Shown piece after piece: positions 48,330-60,486 of a stretch of DNA of 64,000 nt. The DNA comes from Orbilia blumenaviensis. Its lineage: Eukaryota > Ascomycota > Orbiliomycetes > Orbiliales > Orbiliaceae. The stretch spans positions 1,240,001 to 1,304,000 of the forward strand of contig JAVHNS010000003.1 in assembly GCA_036872755.1 (NCBI GenBank), read 5' to 3'. The position numbers and the translations under genes are program-made. A model generated the notes under the pieces. It did not search any database and was not told where the DNA came from. It saw only the letters and a program-made list of their open reading frames with translations. Every line of letters starts with the position of its first letter. The stretch's first letter is position 1.

Positions 48330-50648
48330 TTAGTACCCTTTAGTTTTAGTGACTTTGATGCTGATATCTTTCGTCTGCCACTGTGGAGCTCGCGGAATAG
48401 GTGCTCCCGCCGTAACTTTTCGATGGTCCTCTCTATCTTCGCCTTCAGTATCATACCTCTCGAAATACTTGCTGAGGCTTTGAGGCTCCGATTGCATCGT
48501 TGAAATGGGAGACTGTCCGGATTTGGTCTGACTGAGATCCAGCTCGTGCAACGGACTAAGTGTGAGGCTGCTTAAGCGTAGGAGATCGTTTGCACAAACC
48601 GAAGCGAATACTTTGCACGTCTCGATAGGATCCCAGCCCCTGCCGGCGGCGTCTCTCAGCTCGTCTATGATACCCGTTTCCATATCAAAGAAATCTTCCG
48701 CCCCTTCATTAGAACTCGTTACCCCAGTCAACGTCTTATATGGCGCATCGGATGGATATAGCTTGTTGATAGAAAGCTCTGGAGAATAGATGAGAACAGC
48801 AAAGTGCACTTTTCTATCGATCTTATTGCGGATTTTCAGCCGAAATGAATGTCTCTCCTCTACCTGATAGAGGCCGGTTTTCTCGTCTAGTTCCATTTTC
48901 GGAACTGGAAGAAGAGTTTCCCAGTTTTCTGCCCCCTGGAGGGTATCTGGAGGTGTAGGAAAGACCTCTACATCGATAATATCGGTTGTCTCAAGAGCTA
49001 CTTCCTTGAACGTAATATATTGCGCTGAGTGCTCGAGGATACGTACGAGATGGGCCATTTTTGATGGTAAGTCGCCTCTTGCGGGTAGGGGCTGGAGAGA
49101 ATTTTGCATGATAGTGGCAACGTCAACGAGCTTGCCTTGGATCACAAATTTGGCATCTTGAAGGGATATCTCAAAGGCCGCAGCATCGGCCTTCTCCCCC
49201 AAAGCAAGCCAAGCATTGCTGTTGTATTTTTCTTTCCAGATTTTTTCGAACTCGTCCCGCAGCGGCTGATCCTCTGCTATGAACCGAACAGTAAAACGCT
49301 CCTGTTGAGGCAAGCTTTTGAGGACAGCAAAGCAGCCTTCCACTAATCCTTCTTCAATTTCGGTCCCTTCTGGAGTCGTCAGGACCGCTTCAGAATATCC
49401 GCTAAAGACTTCGTCCACCCGCACTTGCGCGATAGGCTTGCTATTTCCATCCCCAGGGTCGGAATTTACGGGTAGGATGCTATACACCGAATCTTGCCGT
49501 ACGCCGTGGATGAGACCCCCGTTAAGTTGAACCGTGCGCATTTGTGTATCTATTTCTACGACCGTAAATCCGTATATGTGAGCCTGAGGCCTTTCGTTGA
49601 AGAAGATGCAGCGTCTCATATCTCCAAGAAGAAGTGGTGTCTGGTTTCGTAACCCATAGGTGCCATAGTGGTTGCTCGTACCTCCGCCGTCTTTGTGAAC
49701 TCTGTGAGAAACTAGTTCGAATAATGATTGAGAAGATATCCCGAGGGGAGCACTACGGAGGATCCCGAACAAACACGACGTGAAAACTCCACTTCGGTTT
49801 CTCTCCTTGGCTTTCTGTAGCTTTTGACATGCCGCGAAGATTACGTAGTCTTTTGGCTCATAAAGCCAGTATTGATCCTCAGTCTGGTACTTTTTAATTT
49901 CTTCGATATATCTCGACTCAGGCTCGTCATCAGATGTCGACTCCACTACCTCCTCAATACCTCGTACCATTTCGTCGTTACCTTCAGTCGAGCTGTACTT
50001 GTGGCGATTGGTTCCACCTGAGTGGCAGCAGTCAAGCACGACAGTGGGAAGCAGTCCTTCCTTAACAATAGCGCTCAGAAGAATAGCGATCTCGACATCA
50101 CGGAGAAAGCGCCCCCCATCTAGTATGTCACAAGGAACCAGTGCATCATCTTCTTTATCTGGATGAGTGTGGTATGCGGTGCTGTTTCTCGAGTCCGGTT
50201 CGTCTGGGAAATTCTTCAGCGTTGGATACACCGTCGTTACCCTAGCCCCGTGGCCAGAGTAGTGAATATAGACGAGATCCCCCTTGCTGCGTTTCGGAAG
50301 CCCACTTCCATGTTCTCTGGCGCTTTTTGCTATGTTATGCAGCGAATCCACAATATTTTTATAAGTGGGCCTTTTCGTAGAACATTGAGAGCATTCGGAG
50401 ACCCCTTTGTCATCTAAGTGATTAGGACAGGGTATTACCAGCTTTTCAATATTCTCTTTAGGGACTTTGAGTACGTCAGTAAGATATTGCTCCGCATTTT
50501 CAATATCATTGATGCAGCCGTTTAAATTCGTAAACTCGATCTCCCTTTTCTCTTTAACAGTATTGTATCTCCTTTTTATATGGGATTTTCCCTGGCCGTA
50601 GTCATTTATGCCGATGAGAACTGCCCACTTTTTAACCGGCTTAGCCAT
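48330..50648 (-). CDS. Caspase-like (C14 family, metacaspase-type) protease with a long C-terminal region
   Basis: This single-exon gene of 772 residues starts with a caspase fold: beta strand KWAVLIGINDYG, the NLNGCINDIENAEQYL helix, the catalytic His in YIHYSGHG (His133) and the catalytic Cys in VVLDCCHSGG (Cys208, second of the pair). The small-subunit-like part follows (DYVIFAACQKLQKAKE; GVFTSCLFGIL). The last 400 residues are a separate region without an obvious motif, unlike typical fungal metacaspases, which have a Pro/Gln-rich prodomain and end soon after the catalytic domain. Family members cut after Arg/Lys or Asp in death or stress pathways. The gene runs divergently from the TPR-CHAT protease, with about 1.8 kb between starts. 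The frame is intact. Confidence 0.85.
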   Translation of the reverse strand: MAKPVKKWAVLIGINDYGQGKSHIKRRYNTVKEKREIEFTNLNGCINDIENAEQYLTDVLKVPKENIEKLVIPCPNHLDDKGVSECSQCSTKRPTYKNIVDSLHNIAKSAREHGSGLPKRSKGDLVYIHYSGHGARVTTVYPTLKNFPDEPDSRNSTAYHTHPDKEDDALVPCDILDGGRFLRDVEIAILLSAIVKEGLLPTVVLDCCHSGGTNRHKYSSTEGNDEMVRGIEEVVESTSDDEPESRYIEEIKKYQTEDQYWLYEPKDYVIFAACQKLQKAKERNRSGVFTSCLFGILRSAPLGISSQSLFELVSHRVHKDGGGTSNHYGTYGLRNQTPLLLGDMRRCIFFNERPQAHIYGFTVVEIDTQMRTVQLNGGLIHGVRQDSVYSILPVNSDPGDGNSKPIAQVRVDEVFSGYSEAVLTTPEGTEIEEGLVEGCFAVLKSLPQQERFTVRFIAEDQPLRDEFEKIWKEKYNSNAWLALGEKADAAAFEISLQDAKFVIQGKLVDVATIMQNSLQPLPARGDLPSKMAHLVRILEHSAQYITFKEVALETTDIIDVEVFPTPPDTLQGAENWETLLPVPKMELDEKTGLYQVEERHSFRLKIRNKIDRKVHFAVLIYSPELSINKLYPSDAPYKTLTGVTSSNEGAEDFFDMETGIIDELRDAAGRGWDPIETCKVFASVCANDLLRLSSLTLSPLHELDLSQTKSGQSPISTMQSEPQSLSKYFERYDTEGEDREDHRKVTAGAPIPRAPQWQTKDISIKVTKTKGY

Positions 50649-51875
50649 AGGGGTCTGGAAGCGCCTCCGGGCACCCAGTTTTTAGAGCAAGGTATGAAGG
50701 GCAGAACGGTAAAGCGTGGACAAATGCTTGTATCCGACAAGCAGCGCTGGGCAGGAAAGGAAGACTTGAGATGCTAGGTTTAAAGCTTAAAGAAAGATAC
50801 AGGCACACTGTAAAATATTGAGATTTTAGCTATATTAATAGAGATGGTGAATAGATTGGTTGTAACCACCCATAAAGCTATTAGCAGCAACTGTCCAAGG
50901 GAAATCGCTCGATGTGGTCTTTATCAAAGAACTCTTTTACATGCTCTTCTTTCCCCCTTTCTTTTTCTATTGCAAAAGAAAAGGAAGAGAAAACAAAGAA
51001 AAATATTTAGCGGTGTATATCCACTAGGAGGTATACGTTCTTTGGGCCGAAGAGAAATATGCATATGTTTGACATTTTATTGTATTGGAGTGGATAGTTG
51101 ACTACATATCCTTACCGATAGAATGGATGAGTCCCACCATTCGCAGCTTCGGGGATGAGATAAGGGTGAAAAAAGCATTCTCTGTCTAATACTCGAGGAA
51201 TGAGGTATGAATGTGGGCTGAGAGAAAGGCTCTGTATATGTCGACGTTTTTGGGGAACTCTTGGTTATGGTTAATTCTGGGCATTGGCGCGCGAGTAGGT
51301 AGGAAGCATGTCCATGCACAGCCCCTGCAAGACCTGCTGTCCTTCACAAATGCAACACCAATCCTCAACATAAAACACCTTCATTAAACCTCACTTAAGG
51401 AGCTTCAAAGCTCGTAAAAAGTAGCTTTAATATACAAGTAGTATATATATACTTGATTTTAAGCCCTTTCATTGAGAGTTCAAGGACTTACATTCTTGGA
51501 AACACCTACTGTACACGTTGCATTGTCTTGGGATTGCGCCGACTTTCCTGTAGAAGGCTACAAATACTATAGAGGACGGGAATTATGCATATTGAGTCAT
51601 TTTTTGGCGCCAGAGCTCTGGAAACTGGTTGGTTTATAGTATTGCTTCCTTATGCATAAGTTTCTATCACTATCCCGCCGTAGATTGATTTATAACTTTG
51701 ACCAAAGACAAATGGGGCTTTGACAGAAAGATGCCTTACGAAAGGCAGATCAACCGGAACTAAGGGGCTTAAGTATCTGCACCTAGCTGTCCCCTCAATA
51801 ATACACAATAGGAAATTAGAATGGAAGTCCACGTAGTCTGCACATATACACTTATGTAGTATATATATATATATA
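50649..51875. other. Divergent upstream region of the caspase-like and CHAT genes
   Basis: Small frames only. A (TA)n tract lies near 51858-51872. It probably holds the promoter of the caspase-like gene. Confidence 0.4.
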
Positions 51876-52205
51876 CAGTACGGGGTTTTTGACTAGCTTC
51901 CCAAGACGGTTTAAAGAAAAAGGGGAACTCAAAACAGTATTCGTAACGATTTGAAAGATAATAAGACGACTTGATTTCTTTTTAAAACCTTTTAATATTC
52001 AGAAGCAGACCCAGAAAGGCACCCAACCCCCCCCTACGGCCGTATGGAGTTTTGGCTAGGCAGTTTCTCAAGACAGTTTATAGAAAAAAGCGAACTCAAA
52101 ACAGTATAAACAATATGATTCGAAAGAAATTAAAACGGCTTGCTCCCTTTTTAAAATCTTTTAATACCCGCAAGCAGTCCCAGGAAGGTACCCACAACCT
52201 TACGG
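51876..52205. repeat. Two degenerate tandem copies of a roughly 170-bp unit
   Basis: The copies at about 51876-52043 and 52044-52205 share the order CAAGACGGTTTA / CAAGACAGTTTA, GAACTCAAAACAGTAT, then TTTTTAAAA(C/T)CTTTTAATA and AAGCAG(A/T)CCCAG(A/G)AAGG. Many differences are C-T or G-A. The array lies just upstream of the TPR-CHAT gene. Confidence 0.7.
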
Positions 52206-52437
52206 TTTATAGATATATATAAGTTACGTCAAAGCTGATCAGGACTATTTCTGTCGCAGTCATACCCATATTTCCAACAAAGTTGGAAATTTGCTGCATA
52301 CTACCTCATATAGGTATACACCCGATACTTTGTTTCGCGCTTTACAAATCTGATCGGCATATGCCTTTTTATCCCGAGATTCTAAATACTATTCAAAAAC
52401 CATAGACTTGTTTCGGATTGATGATGAAATTGCTGCC

Positions 52438-55400
52438 ATGCTCGAAGATTTAGACACTGAAGAGCTGGAGCAATGGAACAAACTCTATGAAGCCTCCACC
52501 AGCGCCTCCGACATCGAACTGTTCGTTTACGGCTCCGCTCTACTGTCCCAGCGGGAGGGCTCATTGCGATATCTGAATCAGGCGATTGCTAAAGTCGAAG
52601 AATGGGTTCCTGATGATCATGAGCATCGCAACGCTATGTTAATGTCACTGGAGGCCCTAGATAAAGAAATTACGATTCGCCAAAATATTCGGACTGAGTC
52701 CGGGATGATGCTGTTAAGCCTGTTCGTGCAGGATTACGGCAGATTTTTTGACGAAGGTCAGGCTTATTACGAAACCAGGACTTACCGCAAATCGATCGCG
52801 CTCTCAGATTTCTTCAAGAACTTGCGGCAGGGTTGTCCGATGATCCTGCTGCGCAAGCGGAAATATCTAAGGAACACTCCCGTCTTCTTTACGCTCGTCT
52901 GTTCATCCCACCACCGAAGCCGAGTCCAGAGCGGCATGGCCTCACCAAAGTTTCAGGACATGACGGTTCTCCCGAAAATAACACCAACAAGAATGACTTG
53001 CACTTGTACGGTTACAAACTGGCGGTTACGTTGATGAAAACCTACGACAAATCACTGACAGAACTAGGTTATGAAAATAGTGCTCTCAACACCGCTTGCA
53101 AACAGCGCTTGATTGGTGGAGAGCAGCTGCATGCATGCGCGCATTTCAGCCCGAAGGAAGTTCTTTTTCACATGGGAATGCTCTTCATCATAAGATATCT
53201 AATGGGTAGAAGCGTTAATGATTTGGATATGGCGATGGAACATTTCATTTTAGCCGCTAGAGCGACGCAGCTAGTAGAGTCACCGAGCCCCGACTTCGAC
53301 ATGCATGTGCTCGCGCTGGGGTTGGCTTTCCTTTTGAGATTGGTATCAACGCGGAACGAGGGGGACCGTATCCGTGTTATTAAATCGTACAAAATGGCTC
53401 TCCTCGATTTACCTTGTGATGATTTAACTCACGGGGCGCTGAATGGGCTTAAATTTTTGTTGACGAAGCGCTTTACACCCTTGAAGAAACACCACGAGGA
53501 GGATAACCCCCTAGAAATTGCTATCTCGGACATTGATATTGGGTCAACGTTGCTTGTCATTGGTACAGTCGTCGCAAACGAAACCAGAGAGGACCGCATA
53601 CGGAACCTTCCAACTCTTGACTTGCTGAAACGTTTACTTAAAGCAGAAGTCCAAGGCTCGGATCAGAGCCGAGTTCTGAGGGAGCAAGGCCTCCAGGCCA
53701 GCAGAATAGCATTGGAAATAAATCCCAGTAGCCCCGAGTATCTTGAAGATGTCGCTTACTGGTTTTACCAATGTGCCAAAATTTCCAAAAATCCTAGCGA
53801 TCTTTGGCGTGCGTGCGACCTACAGGGAGCCGCTCTGAATGCTGTTCTAGCTGCCACCCTCGATGCTGCCATCCCTAATCGAGATAATTTCACTTGGGTT
53901 TCAGCTTTCCGCAATCTAGTGGGACTGACGGTTGAGTTGGTCAAAATTGAAGGAGACATATCGCTTCTAGACCATTTATGCGAACTGACTGAGTGTCTCG
54001 AAGCTACTCCGGGGCTTGAACCGAACAACCTTGGTGTCATGCTCAAGCTCCGGTCGGATATTCTAGCTAAGCGATTTAATATCTGGTGATCTGCAAAGTC
54101 TTCAATCTACGTTTGAGCTCAGAGAAAAAGCCTATCCACTTTTGGATCCAGAGAGTGTCGACGCCTACATCTTACACGAAATCGCCCCTGCATTTACCAC
54201 CGCGCACTTCATATATGGAGGAGTAGCAAGCGATATGGACAACTCTTTAGCGCGTGCTTGTGAGATACTTGAGAAGCTGAAGAACAGACCAGAGGACGGA
54301 TATGCATGTGGCAAAGAGGCTCTCATGACTGCCGGGGTGGTATTCGGTGCCAAGTACTGTACCACGGGGCCCGGGGAGTTATCCTATCTCGAGAGTGCAA
54401 TCAAAGTAAACGAAGCGGCCGTCAAGCTGATAGGCCCAAGCAAAAAATATACCACTCTTGATTTTATAGTCATCTTAAATCTTTCCACCTCTCTGTGTAA
54501 ATTCTACGCGGAAACTCGTGTCGATAGCGTCGCTGAGAGAGCTATCTCATATCTCCTCGAAGCACTTAATCACACAAACCCAAACCCACCAGAAGATACC
54601 ACCTATCATTGCTGGTCCGCCTTATGCGAGGTTTATTATTTACTACACCGCTTCACCCAGAACCCTAGCCATTTAGAAGCGTCATGTCAGGCCATTGATC
54701 AAGCAATAAGCATGAACCATCACCGACGCAATACCGGGCGTGGGGCAATCCTTTATCGTGCTGGACTCAGCTACTCTAGGTTATATAAACTAAAAGGAGA
54801 AACCTCACATTTAGATACAGCTGTGGGCTATCTTGAGGAAGGAATGACAGACAAAACTGTCAACTCATTTTCGCGCTTAAAATGCGCTGTAGTTGCAGCA
54901 AGAAAACTTCTTAAGGCAACGCATGCAAAGGGATTCTCCGAAGCCGCCGATTGGGAGCGACCTCTCGTCTTTTTAAAGGCGGCAATAGGAATGCTGTCAA
55001 AGGTGAACCTTCGGTCAATCAGTAGTGAGGACATGCAGGATGCATTCTCGGGATTCGGGGGTCTTGCATACACCGCGGCTGCTGTGGCATTGGAGGCCAA
55101 GAAGACAGAGCAGGAAGCGTTCGAGCTTCTAGAGCGCGGCCGCAGCATTATCGCAGGGTTTATACTTGATCTACGGACTGATTTGTCGGAGCTGCAAAGG
55201 AAACGTCCTGATTTAGCGGTCGAATTCATTTCCATCGCAGAAAAACTAGACAGCACTGAGAAGCCTATCACTAGCATGCAAGCACCGGGTATCAGTAAAT
55301 TCATGCCTCCAAGTAGCAAACGTCTCTATCTAAACGAGAAGTTTGATAATATTGTGGAAAAAATACGATCTCTGACGGGGTTCCAAAACTTCTTGCAGCC

Positions 55401-56685
55401 CGTGACACTTGACGAAATTAAATCGGTACTAAATCAAGATCCCATTGTCATTATAAATGCCTCCTTATTCCGCTGCGACGCTTTCATTATCGACCCCCGC
55501 CGCCTGCAAGAGACTCAAGATAGCAACAGCTCTATTCTAAGCGTTATAAGACTTCCCAAACTGTCCATTTCTGATATCAAGGAGAATGTCAAAAAAATGC
55601 GAGGGTCTGGGGGGATGCGGTCGTCAATTCTAAAATGGCTATGGGACGTGGCCGCGAGCCCGATACTCGAATACTTAGGCTTCTCGAAAAAGCCTTTGAA
55701 CGAAGCTGAATGGCCGCATGTGCAATGGGTCCTGACAGGCCCGCTAAGCCACCTACCAATACATGCTGCTGGTGATCATGCGACAGAAGATACTGTTCTT
55801 GACAGGGTCATCTCTTCGTATGCTTCGTCCGTCAGGAGTATAGTACACAGCTCCCGGCGTGCATTGAGAAATCCTGAACCATCGGCGGCCGCAGCGTTAC
55901 CTAAGCAGTTGCACAGTAATGGCACTGCAATATTGATATCGATGAAAACTACTCCAGGCCTTCCAACTGGAGACCTTAGATACGCTGATGAAGAGGTGGA
56001 AATACTGAAAAACCTTTGCCCAGACCTAGGCCTAAAGCCGCTGACGCCTGATGCAAGACACGATGATGTTCTCGCAAGTCTACCGGATTGCAAAATATTC
56101 CATTTTGCTGGCCATGGAGAAAGCAACGCCCGTAACCCTTCTCAAAGCCACCTGCTACTGGAGGACCATCAAACAAAACCTCTTACAATGGCCAATCTTC
56201 GCGCCGTCAGACTTCAGGAGAAAGAGCCATTCTTGGCTTACCTCTCAGCCTGTTCCACGAGTACGAATTTGGTCGACGATTTCGATGACGAGGGTATCAA
56301 CCTAACCAATGCCTTTCAACTCGCGGGTTTTCGGCATGTTATCGGAACGCTATGGAGCGTCTCGGACAGACACTGCGTTCAGGTGGCTAAAACCCTTTAC
56401 AACACTCTGAAGGAACAGGGCATGAATGATGCGGCTGTGCGATGGGGCCTCCATCGCGCCATCCGAGAGCTACGCGACGACTTCAGAGCCTCGGAAAAAT
56501 TGGCAAAGAGAGCGATAGAAGCACTAACGTTAGACGAGACTGAGGACGACGCGGAGGACGTGGAGGACACAGAGGCTAGAGTTGGCTATCTAGTCGGCGC
56601 GAAGAAGAGGCCGCGTCCAGCACCACAGCTCCAGATCGAAGATTCAACAAAATACTGGGCGCCATACATCCATGTTGGCATTTAA
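52438..56685 (+). CDS. TPR-CHAT protease with two frame breaks
   Basis: Three forward frames cover it: 52438-52809, about 52809-54084 and about 54086-56685. Protein-like sequence continues across each join if one base is lost near 52809 (SIALSD, then FLQELAAGLSDDP) and one extra base is skipped near 54085 (LAKRFNI, then GDLQSLQSTFELREKA). The first two thirds are TPR-type helical repeats. The end is a CHAT domain (caspase-HetF associated with TPRs): catalytic His in KIFHFAGHG (codon at 56113) and Cys in AYLSACSTS (codon at 56251), with DDEGINLTNAFQLAGFRHVIGTLW after them. CHAT proteases of fungi and bacteria cut partners, including gasdermins, in regulated cell death. The breaks may mean a pseudogene, short introns or sequence errors; the active site is complete. 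The start is the first in-frame ATG. Confidence 0.75.
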
Positions 56686-57950
56686 AATTTTTCTCAAGTT
56701 TACTTATATTATTATTGCAATACAAGTGCCAGAAGAAGTCAGTTCTGCATCATTGTACGAGTTATGTATTTACGTATCATCATTTTGATTTAACCATATT
56801 ACCATTACTCTTAATTTAGATTATCATGTTATTAACATCATTTCAACTATAATATTTTTTGATACCGGTTCAAGCTGTAAATTTTGTTTTTGATCACCAG
56901 CACACTTCTAGCGCAGGATCTATAGGATCGGGTCCGTAGATGGCAAGAAGTTATTTGGTGATATACGCAACACATTGGAGCTTGTTGTATCTTTTCTCTT
57001 TTCTTTTAGGCCTGTTACAACGAGACCAGCCTGTCACGTGCCTGTTACAATATAAAAACAAAAACTCGTCAAGGCCGAACCCAACGAGACTAGGATCAGT
57101 AGGGATAGACGCAGAGCAGACAATTGAGACGACCAGTATTTATGTCTGCCTTTTGTGCTGTGTTGCTTAGATAGACGGCTTGTCAGATAAATAGATAGAT
57201 TTCTTTCTGGAAAATAAACCCATTATCATATCACCTTCGCATTTATTTTATCATTAGCTTTATCAATTGATCAAGCTATCATGATAATTCCTACTACGTT
57301 TTTAAAAAAATTCACAATCTACATAATCAGTAAGTATCTTTCTAACAAATATCTAATGATTAAGCCCTCTCTCAGAAAGGAATGCTAAAATCAGTTAGTC
57401 GACAGTTAAAAGTGGGACCCTGTACACATCAGTACGTACTTGCATTAATAACATATCTTATCTTGGTACGTATTACCCTTTAATTGTTTACATATACGAT
57501 TTCCTGAAGTTACTACCTAGGTAATTTGTTGTAAAATATTCAACCGAGGTCAACTAGTATATACGTGATTGCTCTAGTTTCAAGTACACCTGTGTACATA
57601 TCAGGGCACATAAAAGTGAATACTGATAAAATGACGCTTTCATAATAAATCGAAAGTGAAACAACCCAGGAAGCTCAGCTAGGCTAACTTCTTGTTCAAT
57701 CACTCTAGCAGAAGATATCTCAAGGCTTCGTACCAGTGAGATTGATCCCGTACAAGCTGCATATTTGAATCACGTTTCGCCAAACGAATTTAAACGTTAC
57801 AGAGGTACATATACCTGCATCACCACCATCCTCCCATTCATCTCATCATCAACTCTATTGAACTATCACAAGTATTGTCCTCCAATCAAAATAATCTCGA
57901 CAGCTCGGGCCCAAATTTGCATAGGTTATTAACATTGCCATTATTCAGAT
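56686..57950. other. Region without a supported gene
   Basis: This is AT-rich DNA after the CHAT gene, with an ACCTAGGT palindrome at about 57514. No gasdermin-like frame was recognised. Confidence 0.4.
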
Positions 57951-58716
57951 ATGTGCGCGTGCGGAGCTAGCACTACAAAGAAACATCACTTTCTTGGTGG
58001 GATTCTCTCATTCAAATTCAAAGCCAAAGAGCAAAGCCAAAGGCCAACGCCAAACATGGAGAATATGAAGAAAGAGTTAGCGGCCGGGATCTTGACGATG
58101 ATGCAGAACTGTACAGTATTTAGAATTAATACAGTCTCGTTCGTTGCATTGAGAGAGGATGGTAGCTACGCGGATTAATTTAGGTACACCACCAACTCAT
58201 CAGAACAACATCGTACGGTCTGGCTTGCCCTACGACACTATCTATCATGTCCTTTGATCAAGGAAATGGATGGTACAAGCACGGGTCTTAGGTCGTTACG
58301 ATACAATAAATATATTCTACGAGACAACAAAAACCGAGAATACAAAATACCAGCTCTAGGATCACCGGTGTCGGTGAACATACACGACACACAGTCTGGT
58401 TACGTACTGTGCAATTTCGGGAGGAACAATTCAGATTTATCTAGACTCACTTGGTAGGCTCTGGTTGGGTATTGAAAGATGGCTTTGGGATAAAGTTATG
58501 TACGACATTTATTTCAAGTCGTCTAACCGCATGATGGTGCTGGATTTTCCGCGGAAGCATAAGTCAATCAATAATTTTACACTACCTTGCCTATGGACCT
58601 GGCTCGTGCAGTGGCAAGGCTTCGAGCCGGGGCTTCTAATCGCTTGGTGGAAAAGGGAAACGACTGAATATCTCTTTCGACTGCCCAGGCTAGCTCAGAC
58701 TTCTAAATTTGTATAG
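57951..58716 (+). pseudogene. Unrecognised, possibly broken gene
   Basis: Two frames, 57951-58178 and 58254-58457, share the same phase, and the sequence between them is open except for one TAA at 58176-58178. A third frame (58465-58716) continues one phase off, with coding-like aromatic-rich sequence (GIERWLWDKVMYDIYF). Together they could be one gene of about 250 codons with a stop and a frame break, or a multi-exon gene whose introns I cannot place. No motif is recognised. It is the first possible gene after the CHAT protease. Confidence 0.3.
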
Positions 58717-59300
58717 ATATATATATGTTTGTGTGTGCACGAGGACAGTGTTAAGCTAGCCAAAAGGCTGTCTGCGTTACTATATGCCTGAATTGATCTC
58801 TGACAGACAGCAGTCTATACATCAAGTATTATAATAATAAGTAATAAGGAATTCGTCCGATGTTAATTCCCCAATAGCTACGAAACATACCATATGAGCG
58901 ATAATTAATACCTAGGTACCTAGTACCTAGGTATTTATCAATAAATAAATACTTGCCCGTTAACGTTAATGTGCCTGATGTAGGTTTGGGGGGGAAAGAG
59001 AGAGAGAGAGAGAGCTGACTAAGCAGCTCTGCGTTGAGGGCGGACCCGAACCTCCAACTTCAAACACGCTTGCTCTCTCCTCTGTTGCCGCGTAACCTCC
59101 ACTATACCATCCTATCCCCCTCCTCCACCAACCTCCACCTCCCACCTCTATCGACCTCCTCATCTACAATACCAAAGCTTCGTTCTCAATTACGATAGTC
59201 CAGATCGATAATAGCCCCCTCCCAACCTCTGTCCCCTTGCCTAAGCTGTTGTCGTCCGTTATAAGCTCTTGTAGGAGCTCAGATTAGATCTATCGCAACC
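58717..59300. other. Promoter and leader of the proteasome gene
   Basis: Two overlapping ACCTAGGT-type palindromes lie at 58909-58932 and a (GA)n run at about 58997-59014. I see no gene. Confidence 0.5.
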
Positions 59301-60486
59301 ATGGCAGACCGATACTCATTCTCGTTAACTACCTTCTCCCCAAGGTATGTCATCCTCATAATATAGCTATATCAAGCTTCGGGATTGCTGATTTGATGGT
59401 TTTCTTTGGTAGTGGAAAGCTCGTTCAGATAGGTTCGCGAAACAGACCTTACCTTTACCTCACCTTTAGCGTAGCTAGTGGTTTTTATCGACGATAAAGT
59501 TCCATATGGTTTCTAATATGTCATCCGGTGGCCGACAGAATATGCCTTGAATGCTGTCAACCAAGGAATAACAGCCCTTGGTATCAAAGGTATATTTAAT
59601 CCCTTCTTTCCATAATCATTATCACCACCACCACCACCACCACCATGATCATCATGGTTCATTATCCCACCTGCCCATACAGCATATAATATAATATATA
59701 TCCATGTCACTAACACACTATCCCCAATTGGGGCTTTTTCCCACCACCCAAACAGCAACAAACGGCGTCGTCCTCGCTACTGAAAAAAAATCCTCCTCTT
59801 CACTAATAACCCCAAACTCTCTGGAAAAAATCTCCCTCATAACTCCCAACATCGGCATGGTCTACGCCGGCATGGGACCCGACTTTCGGGTTCTAGTCGA
59901 CAAAGCCAGAAAAGTCTCACACACATCCTACAAACGTATCTATAACGAATACCCACCGACTCGTATTCTGGTCCAGGAGGTTGCGAGGGTTGTGCAGGAG
60001 GCTACGCAGAGTGGTGGTGTTAGACCTTACGGGGTGAGTATGTTGGTCGCTGGATGGGATGAGCATACCGATCAGCCGAGTTTGTATCAGGTTGATCCCT
60101 CAGGGAGTTATTTCCCGTGGAAGGCGACAGCGATCGGGAAGAGTGCGACCAGTGCGAAGACCTTTTTGGAGAAGAGGTATGCGGAGGGGTTGGAGTTGGA
60201 GGATGCTATTCATGTGGCGCTGTTGACTTTGAAGGAGACGATTGAAGGGGAGATGAACGGTGATACTGTTGAGATTGGTATGGCTTTTTCTTCGTCTCCT
60301 AAAACACCTTGGTGATAGTATGGAAAAGTGCGGTATACTAATCATCTTTTTTTATGAAAATATATAGGCATTGTCGGCCCTCCAGCGGACCACCTATTAG
60401 GATATGACGGCGTTGCAGGCGCCCAAGGCCCTAGATTTAGAAAGCTAACACCACAGGAGATCGAAGACTATCTTACGAACTTATAA
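59301..60486 (+). CDS. pre8: 20S proteasome subunit alpha-2 (Pre8)
   Basis: Exons are 59301-59344, 59413-59432 (20 bp), 59539-59589, 59756-60277 and 60368-60486, giving 251 residues. The spliced start, [20 protein letters not shown] then IEYALNAV, is the alpha-subunit signature that closes the proteasome gate. Further family blocks are [37 protein letters not shown] and [20 protein letters not shown]. It belongs to the outer ring of the core particle in nucleus and cytosol. The length equals that of other alpha-2 subunits. The donor after the 20-bp exon is GTTCGC, non-consensus but demanded by the conserved protein. Intron 3 contains a CCA/CAC repeat. Confidence 0.95.
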
